Made by a program: the position numbers and the translations under genes. Shown here piece after piece: positions 1-9,944 of a DNA stretch of 64,000 nt. Source of the DNA: Trileptium ribeirensis (taxonomy: Eukaryota > Nematoda > Enoplea > Enoplida > Thoracostomopsidae). Numbering within the stretch: position 1 is the first letter of the stretch; every line of letters begins with the position of its first letter. The notes below the pieces were generated by a model, which was not told the origin of the DNA, did not search any database, and worked only from the letters and a program-made list of their open reading frames with translations. Location of the stretch: NCBI GenBank assembly GCA_030248225.1, contig JASANE010019199.1, positions 16,708 to 80,707 on the forward strand, read 5' to 3'.

Positions 1-945
1 CAATTGTTACAAAGCATTATCGTTTTCACTGTAAATTGTAGTTGCTCGGATTATCGTTTAATTGAACGGTCCCTATGTAACCTTAGCGGGTTGATGTAAG
101 GAGGTTGTACAGTTATTAATTCGCCTGCCAGTACAGTTCTTTTATTTTACGTTTCCATTTAACTGTTAATTATCAAATCACTCACACAATTACGAACCAT
201 TAAATTGTACTGTCATATGAACAAATGATTATGAAGATTCATTTTCAATGAATTAATTTATTTGAGTTAATTTTATTCGGTTAGCAATTTAATATCGAAC
301 GTGAATGTCCATGTTCGTTTACTGATATTTATTGGGAACACCACGCATATGAACGTTATGAGTTCAATATTTCCTTTCATGACAATAAAACGAGTTTGAG
401 TTTGACTACTTCTACTGTTTCTGAGCTTATACGTGTGTGGTATTTTACACAAATACAGACGTTGTGGCTAATTCCGTGACGAGCATAGCTAAATTATATC
501 AGGGCCAATTATAGTATGGCTTTGTAATTGTAATATATAATTTTTATTTTTATATAAATATTCAAGCACAATGGATTTGTCATAAATCTCGCTCACATAT
601 TGCTAATAATTAGAGATTACACGCTTTATTGTACACTAATTAGAGGGGCTGGGGCGCAAATTTGTCTACCAAGCACCAGAAGTGGGCTATACTTGGCTGT
701 AACTGTCTGCCGGTTATATTATATTCACTTTTATCTGACTACGGTTGATACATATTTCTTAAGTGTTCTCAGCTAAGCAATGGTATATCAAGACTGAGTT
801 CAACTATCAGCGTGAATTCATTGTTAATTTGGATAGCATGGCTTCAATTTTTGCACTCAGTCGTTGAGGTCGATTAGCCTGAAAATATGGAAGCTGCTCT
901 GTGATACAATAATAATAATAACTATCATATTTCGACCCCTTTGAA
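1..945. other. AT-rich intergenic sequence
   Basis: No gene, RNA or repeat structure could be supported here. The six frames hold only short open stretches without recognisable motifs. Confidence 0.6.
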
Positions 946-1263
946 ATTAGATGTATAGTAAGACATGTTGAGATCGGAATTTGTATTTTATACTTACACA
1001 TTTATGAGCTATATTTGTTGAGAAGTTGGTGCCCCCCCCCCCATTTCCAAATCCCCCTCTGATAAGACATTGAGATCGAATTTATTTTAGACTACACATT
1101 AGAGCTATATTTGAGATTATATTTCACGCCACACAATAATTGTTATATTAGTGGTGTTGTGTAGATGACCCTAAAAGATGAAGGCATTAGATGTATAGTA
1201 AGACATGTTGAGATCGGAATTTGTATTTTATACTTACACATTTATGAGCTATATTTGTTGAGA
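946..1263 (+). repeat. 78-bp direct repeat, two identical copies and one eroded copy
   Basis: Positions 946-1023 and 1186-1263 are identical over 78 bases, 240 bases apart. Between them, 1061-1130 is a shortened relative that keeps the order of the unit but lacks several 1-3 base pieces, mostly at TG or GT steps. A run of 12 C lies at about 1032-1043. The identity of the outer copies against the decay of the middle one suggests a recent duplication beside an older one. No coding potential is seen. Confidence 0.85.
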
Positions 1264-1298
1264 TGTAGATTGCACGCCACACAATTGTCATAAAATCG

Positions 1299-1476
1299 CC
1301 CATCGTATATTAGATGGAATGTATAGTATGAATAGATGATAAAAGATGAAATGGTCCTCGCACATTGCCCGCCAGGAGATCGGAATATCACACAAGAGCG
1401 GGAGGCCCCCCATCGTATATTAGATGGAATGTATAGTATGAATAGATGATAAAAGATGAAATGGTCCTCGCACATT
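1299..1476 (+). repeat. 68-bp direct repeat, two copies
   Basis: Positions 1299-1366 and 1409-1476 carry the same 68 bases, 110 bases apart. The second copy runs directly into the reverse transcriptase relic that begins at 1474, so this may be a local rearrangement at the 5' truncation point of that relic. Confidence 0.85.
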
Positions 1477-2030
1477 TGACACCGTGTCATATCCAAAACT
1501 CGTAAATAGACTCGGAATTACTGGGCTAAGTCTTGGCTAATTGGATCTTTGGGTAATCGATAACTTCGTGCCAAACTAAATGGAGAATTCTCTGATTACT
1601 TTGATGTTACGTGTGGAGTACCTCAAGGCAGCTCGCTTGATCCGGCATTATTGCTGTAGTATATTAAAGATATCGTTGATTATGTAAATAATGTGCTTTG
1701 TAAAATTTTATGCTCATGTCGTCAAATTATATACAAAGACTGAATCAAAAATTATCGAACTCGGAAAGAAAAATCTACAGACAGCGAGCTCGTCACTCGA
1801 AAAATGATCAGAAAAATGGTATATCAGTGGAAAAGTGCAGCATATATACATCCATATACTATATGTAATGCAAGCCTGTTTAGCGCAACCAATGCAAAGA
1901 CCTTGATGTAGTCATGTGTCGCTATCTAACGTTTAATTCACACTGCGATTTAGATTTTAATGAAACAATGAAACGTTAGTGCGAGCCTACAGAGCATACG
2001 TAAGACCGATGTTACAAACTTCATCTCAGG
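1474..2030 (+). mobile_element. Non-LTR retrotransposon (LINE) relic, RT fragment
   Basis: Translation from 1474 reads FDTVSYPKLVNRLGITG, the usual region around RT block 3 (family form FDTVxHxxLLxKL). After stops it continues with DVTCGVPQGSSLDPALLL, the RT block 4 signature CGVPQGSxLGPxLF. Further on, LTFNSHCDLDF resembles the 'GVxxDxxLxFxxH' block after the active site. The YxDD box is not recognisable. Several stops and frame changes show a dead copy. The clade is uncertain; CR1/Jockey-like is plausible. Confidence 0.75.
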
Positions 2031-2405
2031 TGTAGAAATCCTTGCTATGTGACGGATATTGTAGGTTATGTACCAAATCAGGCATGATTCACCAGTGCTG
2101 TGCTGACCGATTAGTTTTCCTTAGCTGGATACCCTTGAAACTGAGGCGACTTTGCTTTGATTTCAGTATGGTATTTAACCTTCTACATGGAGAAGTGTCT
2201 GTCGACCCCTCCAGCTTTTTTGAGATATGTTATGCAAAACGTGGGGTAATTCTCTGCAATTGTGCAAAATAGATTTGAATGCAATATATCCAAACACTTT
2301 TTTGCCGTTCGGGTTGTAAACATATGTCAATAAGTGCCCTCAATTTCATGTAACTATATATGTGATGGAAAATCGTCCCAGGCTTTCCCTCACTACCAAT
2401 ACGTT

Positions 2406-2880
2406 ATTAAGCGGAGCGAAGCGAAGCGTTTATATTTTCTGTCTGCGATTAAAAAGGTCGATGTCCGTCCGTTCGTTAGTTCGTTCATTCGTTCGTTCGT
2501 TCGGTCCGACGGATCTCAAGAACCATTGAACCGATTTTAAAAAAACCTTTTTTGTTTGAAAGCCTATCATGTCAGAGTGTGCACCTGATATTTGGGATTA
2601 AAAAAATTTTGAGTGGTTAATTAGTAATTAGCTAATTAGTTAAGCTTATGCAGCTAAAATAGAGAATTTTGCAATATTTGTGTTATTTATTGAAATAGAA
2701 TCGTTTCGATCAAACCATTATAGGGTTTTTTGGGTCGAAGAATCCAAATATAATATTTTTACCAATGATAAAGCCCTATGCCCTATGCAATGTAGTTATT
2801 TGAAGAGCATAAAATTGAGTACATTCATAATGCCACAGCCCAAGCTCCGCTCACAAATGTAGTTCCGCTACCGACTAGTT
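2406..2880 (+). repeat. Dispersed repeat with GCGGAGCGAAGCGAAGC start and TTCG-rich tract
   Basis: The unit starts with a GCGGAGCGAAGCG run, continues through an imperfect (TTCG)n tract at about 2470-2502, a CGGATCTCAAGAACCATTGAACCG motif, and an AT-rich body. It ends near the GCTCCGCTCACAAATG sequence at 2844-2860. A long inverted copy lies at 57868-58312 and a more diverged one around 42225-42720. Open frames across it are not convincing. It is a non-coding repeat family of unknown class. Confidence 0.8.
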
Positions 2881-3440
2881 ATACCAATACATAGCGGCCA
2901 TTCCTGACATCACACCATAGTTACATGCTCCAGGTCCGCGCGCCGGCGTAAATTCATATCTTTTGTATGTGCCGCGTTATATTGTTTTCATCATTGTATT
3001 TTGTATATACTAATTAGTGAACTGCATTGCATTGGTTTGCTAAGTATTGCCTACGTTGCGCTATTTAATCAAATTACTTCAAATTCCTAGCATTTTTGAA
3101 GTATCTAAAAAAGAAAAAAATTTTCCCTTTAAATTTAAATTTAGGATTTTATCTTAAACTTACTTCGACTCCAGACCCCCTATACTTCTTATCTATTCGC
3201 TAACAAATAAATATAGTCGACCAACTTTAACCAAACGGTGAGCTGCCGAAGTTTCTCCTTATCTAAATTTGTTTACATTGTTTATTTCGTTAGTAGTTAT
3301 CTCGCAACTAATAATGATAAAATTTAGTAAATGTATTAACTCAGATAATAGCCTATTTTCTGAACAAACGCTTATCATTTCCAGTATTTCAACTTCCAAC
3401 TGATATTGAATATCCGGCGATTTTCCTGTTTTTAGATAAG
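2881..3440. other. Intergenic sequence
   Basis: No gene or repeat was recognised in this AT-rich stretch upstream of the promoter-like site at 3449. Confidence 0.5.
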
Positions 3441-3448
3441 CTTAACCA

Positions 3449-3500
3449 GCGTATAAAAGCCCGTGCGCAGTCTCAGCGCGGAACTCAGTGCTGTTTATGA
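3449..3500 (+). promoter_or_regulatory. Candidate RNA polymerase II core promoter (TATA plus initiator-like TCAG sites)
   Basis: GTATAAAAGCCC at about 3449 is followed within 20-45 bases by two TCAG-type initiator-like sites (CAGTCTCAGCG and AACTCAGTG). Base composition changes from AT-rich upstream to nearly balanced for some 400 bases downstream. Such a layout suits an LTR promoter or the start of a short first exon. No convincing long reading frame follows; the open frames at 3463-3844 overlap in several phases and resemble nothing known. Confidence 0.4.
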
Positions 3501-3849
3501 ATTTCGTCGAGCTAGGCGTGTCTTATGCGAGTTGACTTTGCGCTTGGGCTTTCTGTCCGCTCATGTCTATAGTTTAGTTTGGTGCGGTGCACTTTGTTTT
3601 CTGATGTTCGTTGCCACTGCACAGCACAGTTTAAGTGCTGTACTGGCCCAAGCGTGGTTCTGATCGACAGACTGACAATTGTCGGTTCCTTCAAGCTTCT
3701 CCAAGCCGTGCTGGGTTCCCGGTCTGTCACTCAGTGCGAGGGCAGGCCGAGCAGGTTGATAGAAAGCACTTTGTTGGTTATTTGGCAAATGGATTTCCTA
3801 GCAATCGTTTTGACTTTTGGACCTTAACAGATTTTAAGGTGTGAGCACG

Positions 3850-5540
3850 GATTAAGCTAGGAGTAACCGTTGTGTCGTTTCTACTGTGCTGTTTCTTTAT
3901 TACCGGTTACTTGCCCGCGATTATCAATAATGACCGAGGGTGGGCGCGTCAATATTTTTCACTGGGATCACAGCTCGCTCATACTGTCATCATAACCACG
4001 GGGTGGATATCTTAATCAGTTGGCATCGTTCAATACATTCTGGCAACGCGGATTTCATGGCTGCAACTATTGCGATAAATAGAGAGCGGCCAGATAGTCC
4101 GATAATCCTTTAAGACAGGCTTTAATTCATTATTGGTATATGTTGGCTTCTTTTGATATAATGTGCACATCTTCTCACATACATTCCGTGTAATTATTAG
4201 TGCTCTATAACTTTTTAGTGCCAAATGACAATTGCTATAAATAAAACCGATCCGTTGTATCTTTTGTTACTCAAATTTGTGGAAACTAAAAGCACGGTTT
4301 ATCGCTTTGCGTAACTATCCGTTCAACGAGAACATTGGGAATTAAGATATCCTGAACAGCCTAAATATTCGTCGTCGCACTTCCACTTAACCGGAAGGAT
4401 TTGACTTTCGTATTGTTGGGCCACGAATAGGCACCCCAATATTCCAGCGCTAGGAATTTTCTCAAGTTACATCTTGTTTTTGCTGTACTCGGCTTCCGCA
4501 CGGCAAAGTCCGAGTGAGAGCCAAGTTCGAAAATTAAACCGAGCACCGACTTCACGTGTATAGCTACCTAGCAACGAACACACCAGGCTACGTTGAGCAA
4601 AGTCCTGACAACCCGTAATGAACATTGTATCAAGCGGTCCCCTAGGATAAATAAACAACAACCTTTGCGACTATTCTCTTGTGCTTATTAAAAATACACC
4701 TGCGCTCTTTCTCGACTAGGGCCGCCCCGTCCGCTGACCGTCCTCTGCATTTCGTTCAAGTACGTTGGGCTAAGACCTGACTAGGCTTTTAAGCGCTCGC
4801 TCCGGTTAAACCAAAAGTGTGCATTAGGTTGTCCCGTTGCGTTCTAAGCCACCTCATGCAATCACCCACTCACTATCAACCACATCAAAAGCTTCAATAG
4901 AAAATCTGACCCAATATCACTTAGGACGCGGCACGCCTAACAAAAGGTGTTGTCTTACCGATTTCGCATGCCGCGCTGCGGATATTCTGGGCAGCTGCGA
5001 CAGTGTTGGTGTAAGAAGGTATCCCACTTCCCCTTCAGTTAGGTGAACGGGCCGCCACACCCGGGGAACCTATATCATCCACTCGGCAACGTAGGCCGTA
5101 TTCGTATTTGTGCTACCCATGAACACTAGGACCAGAGGGTGCCAACTCTCTTCTGCTCTGAGGTCAACCCTGGTGTCCGGCTAATAATTTGTGGGGTGTG
5201 GAGTTCTGGTAGGTAAAGATTGAGCAGCCCGCGTTCCCCGTTACATATATAAATATAATAAATTCAATAAATCTAATAAATAAGTAACATGTAAACCGAA
5301 ACACGAGAATGCCCCAAACCTAAAACAGTGTCGACATCTGCTATTAGAAGTAAATTTGCCAAAGTTTTTAAAACATGCCAGCAACCTATAGTCAGCCGTG
5401 AGTAGTTGGTTTCACCCCTGGGTGATTCAAGTGTTATTAAAATGTGACATACTAATTTATTTTATTTCATTTGTCATAATCTATCGTGGTCTCAAATAAC
5501 TGACAAAATTAGTCTCAGTATACCATTGCCCAGGTATCGG
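3850..5540. other. Intergenic sequence
   Basis: Only short open frames without motifs are present. The part from about 4680 to 5230 is somewhat richer in G and C than its surroundings, but no gene could be supported. Confidence 0.5.
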
Positions 5541-5544
5541 CCCT

Positions 5545-5765
5545 CGCGGCCAAAGTCAAGCTGAGGGGCGTAAGCTTTATGTTGGCTATGCCGTTCTCGA
5601 TATTCTAAGCCTAAGCCTGAGCCTTAACCTAAGCTAAGGCTGTTATATGAAGCATATACTAAGCCTAAGACTAAATCGGCTGCCTGCCGCCCCCGAACCC
5701 CCGTACTACAAATATTCTTAGTTCTCACACTGTTCTTTTTAAGGATATAACGCTACGCCCGTCAG
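5545..5765 (+). repeat. Dispersed repeat rich in TAAGCC motifs, inverted partner at 53.8 kb
   Basis: GCCGTTCTCGATATTCTAAGCC at about 5591 starts a stretch with repeated AAGCCTAAG motifs and a GGCTGCCTGC segment. The reverse complement of 53755-53945 reads the same order of motifs with substitutions and small gaps. The TAAGCC pattern resembles a telomere-like hexamer but is irregular and short. Confidence 0.7.
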
Positions 5766-5795
5766 CTTGCTTGCGACGAACTAGCCATGATATCC

Positions 5796-6116
5796 TTAAC
5801 GCCTGATTGACTTGACTTTGAAGGCGTTCGCACCCGCAGGCGCATACATCTCCTCCTCGACTATTCTCCGCGGCAAAAGGCGAGGACAGTTCACGCAGTG
5901 AGATGATTCGAGAGACACTGAAGTTATTTGGTCCTCAGCATCTCCGTTGGCTCCCGGAAAGTTGTCTTTGACGAAGTCTTCTGACTTGTCGCTGAACCCT
6001 TTTTCACAAACCCTGGTGAATCTCGTTTGCATCGCATCCGAGGCGTGCGTGGATGCCACCCACCAAACAAGCTTAACGTCTAATGCAACACCCAATACGC
6101 TGATCGTCAACATCAT
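5796..6116 (-). CDS. Hypothetical 106-residue ORF with signal-peptide-like N terminus
   Basis: The frame opens with two Met codons and the hydrophobic stretch LTISVLGVALDVKLVWWVAS, which resembles a signal peptide or membrane anchor. A polar segment follows with Cys at about residues 37, 74 and 77 and a basic end (VKSIRR). No family was recognised, and no splice site or promoter is clear. Its base composition is more balanced than the flanks, which mildly favours coding, but chance cannot be excluded. Confidence 0.25.
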   Translation of the reverse strand: MMLTISVLGVALDVKLVWWVASTHASDAMQTRFTRVCEKGFSDKSEDFVKDNFPGANGDAEDQITSVSLESSHCVNCPRLLPRRIVEEEMYAPAGANAFKVKSIRR

Positions 6117-6119
6117 GTC

Positions 6120-6738
6120 AGTATGTGTTACAATAATTAATTTTTTGTTGTAGTTGTATTCTCACGGAGAGGGCGATTTGACTGAAGCTATTTTGGACAC
6201 AAAGGTTTTACATAAAAAGAATAATATGCTTGAGCACTAATCGGTATAAAATGGGTGCGTATGGGTCCGAATGTTATGTTTGCTGAACGCTCAGATACAG
6301 CATCTACATATGTGAAAATATGCAATTAACCTATCACCAACTTCTTCCCCTCACAGAACTTGCTGTAACTTGTTTTACAGCCAAAGCTGGAAGCACTACA
6401 ACACTCCTACATTCGTTATATAGCGAAGGCACGCCGGTTGTACAATTAACCCCTTTCCGCATGGTACAGTGTATATTGTGAAGCATTGCGTTAAACGAAA
6501 CTGTCGTCGGGGTTGCCTTCGCACGTTCGTTGTTATTCGTTCCATGCTAATTATGAATTTTTAGACGCTAAGCAAGTGTATGATTGATTGCGTTGCTGCA
6601 CGGGCAAACACTGGTCCGTTGTCGTTGTAACTACGATATGCAACCGTAGCGTGATGAATCGAAGTCAATCAAAAAATTTACTTTTTTATACTGTTGAACA
6701 AATACACATTGGCGGTTTTGCTGCCAATACGCCTAGTT
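6120..6738. other. Intergenic sequence
   Basis: No gene, RNA or repeat recognised. Confidence 0.5.
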
Positions 6739-6912
6739 CGTACATGCTCGTGAGTGTAGGGTAGGTAGGATAACTATTCTGAGCGCGATGAGCGTCCACC
6801 GACCATAACAGGGGTCTGACCCCCACCACCCTATCGGCAGATCCCATGGGACCCCGAAGTCAACCCCCGAAGTCCCGCCTGCATCTCGGGATTTCGCACC
6901 TTGAGCCTGTAG
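6739..6912 (-). mobile_element. GC-rich miniature element, TACATGCTC ends
   Basis: One end reads TACATGCTCGTGAG (from 6741). The other, read on the minus strand, is TACAGGCTCAAGGTGCGAAAT. The stretch GCTCAAGGTGCGAA is shared with the start of the 18016-18239 element. The interior is rich in runs of G and C (for example GGGGTCTGACCCCC) in an AT-rich setting. It is one of a small family defined here by similar inverted ends and GC-rich bodies. No coding capacity. Confidence 0.55.
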
Positions 6913-6914
6913 GT

Positions 6915-9625
6915 CCTAGCTCCTTCTTGTTTGCCTTAGTTGATTTTTAACTTTATATCAATTGAATAAACGTTCGACGAAACACTATGTGAGTTAATAT
7001 TTGCTATTACCTAAAGTAAACCGAACGGTAATTAACTTACTGAAACATTTAAATGATAGGTATAAGTGGTTGTTCCCATTTTCATCTATAAATTCATCTC
7101 AATGATAAGCACCCCAAATGTCGCACGCCCAAGTGTCGCACACCGCAATAACGGTTCAACTATCATTTATATACGTACTTTCTTCGTTATCGTTTATTGG
7201 CGAAATAAAAAACAAAACAGGCAACATTTTTAATGTATTTTTGGTACTAAATCATCAGTACAACATTATAAGGGTCGACGTGGGAACCTTGATCATTCAG
7301 AGGCGCAGCAGCCGGTACCCGGCTCTGACTTTTCATCAAAAGGAAGAGCGCCGTAAGGTGGCCCCCACAATTTTGCCCTAAGCGCGGTGTTAACTGTTGA
7401 ATGCAACGGCAATTTTTATTTTGCGTACAGTGCACCGATCACACAAAAATATTACCCTGACAACTTTATCTAACAATCTTACAGTACCCGTGTTGAAGGC
7501 GCTTTGGCTATAATAGTGCATATTAATATGGCGCTGTTCTATATGACTGTATTTTACGGCAGATCTGCGGAAGCACATAAGCAGATGCTTGTAGTATAGT
7601 TCCAATGTGGCAAAATTAAACGTAAATATTAAAACTAAATGCACTTGGTAGTGAAATTATGCATTTTAAACTATTACTAACACAGCAAGCTGCATTCTGG
7701 GCTGTGTTCGGACGCATTATTATTCGTTCACTTGAACTTTGGTCTTAATAATCTAAGCAACAACTCATATAGAGCGAAATGAGCAGCATAAAGCAACTCC
7801 AATCCATGTTATGCGGATTAAAACTGACCAGCGTCATCGCAAGCGAAATGCAAAATAGTTCATACTAAGAAATTAAGTTCCATTAGGATTACACTGTTTA
7901 GTACAATCAGTTAATTAAGAGTTCAAATTTCAGTTGCGTCTTTGCGCTTCAATAAAACCAAATCTCCAGCGAGGTATTAAATACGTAATTTAACTCTGTG
8001 TGGACATACCATTTCTTAGTCGTAAAACATTAAAATATATGACGACAGAATTGTTAATAGTCGTTCGCTATCACGCTGTGATACAAAGCATCGATATGAA
8101 GCGGCTTTCCGTTTATAAAACAGATTAGGCGACTGGTATCTTGAAGATTTGCGGAACGAAAATGAGATAACTATAGTTTATAAAATAGATAATTGTATAT
8201 TTATAGGTGTGTAACAGTTTAAAGATAATAATTGTATATCTTAAAATGCTTCTTTGTAAGTTGCAAATGTTTAATCGAAAAACACTCTAAACACTGCCGC
8301 ATACGATGTTTACAATGGAATCGAACTGGGTCTGTGGCTTTCAACAGAAGCGGACTGACGCTACCCCACATGTCAACTTGAACTAAAGCTTACGTTGTGC
8401 ATGCTAGCTTTTACCGCGATGCAATTTAACTTGCTTAATTTTTCAAATATTATAAAGGACTATTTACTTTAGTGAGACGTAGAGCTGATAATCGACAAGA
8501 TGTATTATGATTTTAAGTATTCCTTTTTAATCGTAAGAACTACATTAGTATTTAGCCTGGATTTATATGTGTTATTAAAAGATGATAAATTTGTCAAATG
8601 ATAAGTATGTATATGTTGCAGCTGCCGGTTATGGGTATTACATATTATATACAGAATTTTATTAATATTAAATTAGCTAAGCCAATTCACAATAAGACCG
8701 TTTTGTATGCAAACTTAAAAATTGATTAATATATCAAATAATTATGGGCAAGTTAATATTCTTAAAACACTTGTTAATTATCGCGAACTACCGGTAACTT
8801 TATACACTTACGTCATGCTAAATTTTCGAACAGTAATGCATGAGTCCAATTTTGATGCATTCACCTGGATTTTCCTTTTGTCGAGCCAGTTTACGATCGT
8901 AAAATTGATGAGCGCACACAAATCACGATTTTCACTTATGCACGCCAACATGATTTGCGGCACAGCAACATATAGGTGCTGTTTGCGGTCATTATTTTGC
9001 GATTTGTCGTCGCAATTTGCTCACTGCATACACGTGAAAACGCGAACCACCAATCGCGTTTTTAAGCTATAACACATACATAGACTGCGAACATAGCTCT
9101 CCGATTCATCATGTAATTTGAGGAACATGGACCAACGTGCGAAATATACAAGTTCTGATCGCACATCAGAGCTCTGTCTATGCTCGCTCATCCGCTAATA
9201 CCGATCACAGAAATGTGAACACGAAATTTTACACAAATCGGTTCGTGATTTCGGCAAAAGAGTAATCACAGTGCACGCACCTACCATGGACTCACGCAAA
9301 CGTTTTATTAAAGGTTTCTTGCAGAAAAAACGCGTTGGTTAATTTTTCTCAACGAACAGCGCAGAGCTTAGTGCCTAAAATTGTTTTATAAATTTTTCCT
9401 TAAAAAATTCAAAGATCAATTTCTATCAAACATTCACCTGTTTATCTATATCTAGTGATAAAAATTATATTTCGCGACACTATAAAACGTTTCATTAAAC
9501 TTTGAGCGATCACTACAAACATGCAAATAAGGCTAGCGTCGATATTAGCCTTAGACTTCAAGTCGATATGTGTTCGTAAACGGTGACGTTCAACCCGGTA
9601 ATTCCCGCTGGATCCTAATGGTTAC
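6915..9625. other. Intergenic sequence
   Basis: AT-rich sequence with scattered short open frames, the longest being 116 residues at 8722-9072 with no recognisable domain. Nothing further is supported. Confidence 0.5.
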
Positions 9626-9627
9626 AG

Positions 9628-9933
9628 TCATACACGCTTACGCTCCGAGGTCTCAGTGTGTGTAGAAGGATAGTCATCTCATGAGGAGAGGCGTTTTGGG
9701 GCAAGTGCTGGAAGAAGTTGTCGACTCCACCCTCTTCGCCCTTCCACAACTGGTGAACCCATTTTTGCCAATTTCACGCCGGTTTTCGACGATTTTCACT
9801 CTATTTTTGCCAATTTCTGCTAAAATTCTCCAAGCGCCTTCCGGGGAGAGGGTGGTACTCTCAGACGCGTAGACCAGGGCTTCGGGGATGTGGGTTCAAC
9901 GCCTCAGCCGCCACCTCTGCTTCGACATGTATG
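9628..9933 (+). mobile_element. GC-rich miniature element, CATACACGC/CGACATGTATG ends
   Basis: The start TCATACACGCTTACGCTCCGAGGTCTC matches the start of the 13838 element (ACGCTCCGAGGTCTC shared). The end CTCTGCTTCGACATGTATG matches that element's end (CTCTGCTTCGGCATGTATG). Inside, GAGGGTGGTACTCTCAG and GTGGGTTCAACGCC also align with the 13838 copy. GGTTCAACGCC resembles a degenerate RNA polymerase III B box. A T-rich insert around 9760-9830 holds two TTTTTGCCAATTTC motifs. No coding capacity. Confidence 0.65.
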
Positions 9934-9944
9934 GGCTACAGCGC

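Noticed and set aside
5590..5640. Telomere repeat block
   Set aside because: TAAGCC copies are few and irregular, and the sequence is part of an interspersed repeat with a copy at 53.8 kb.
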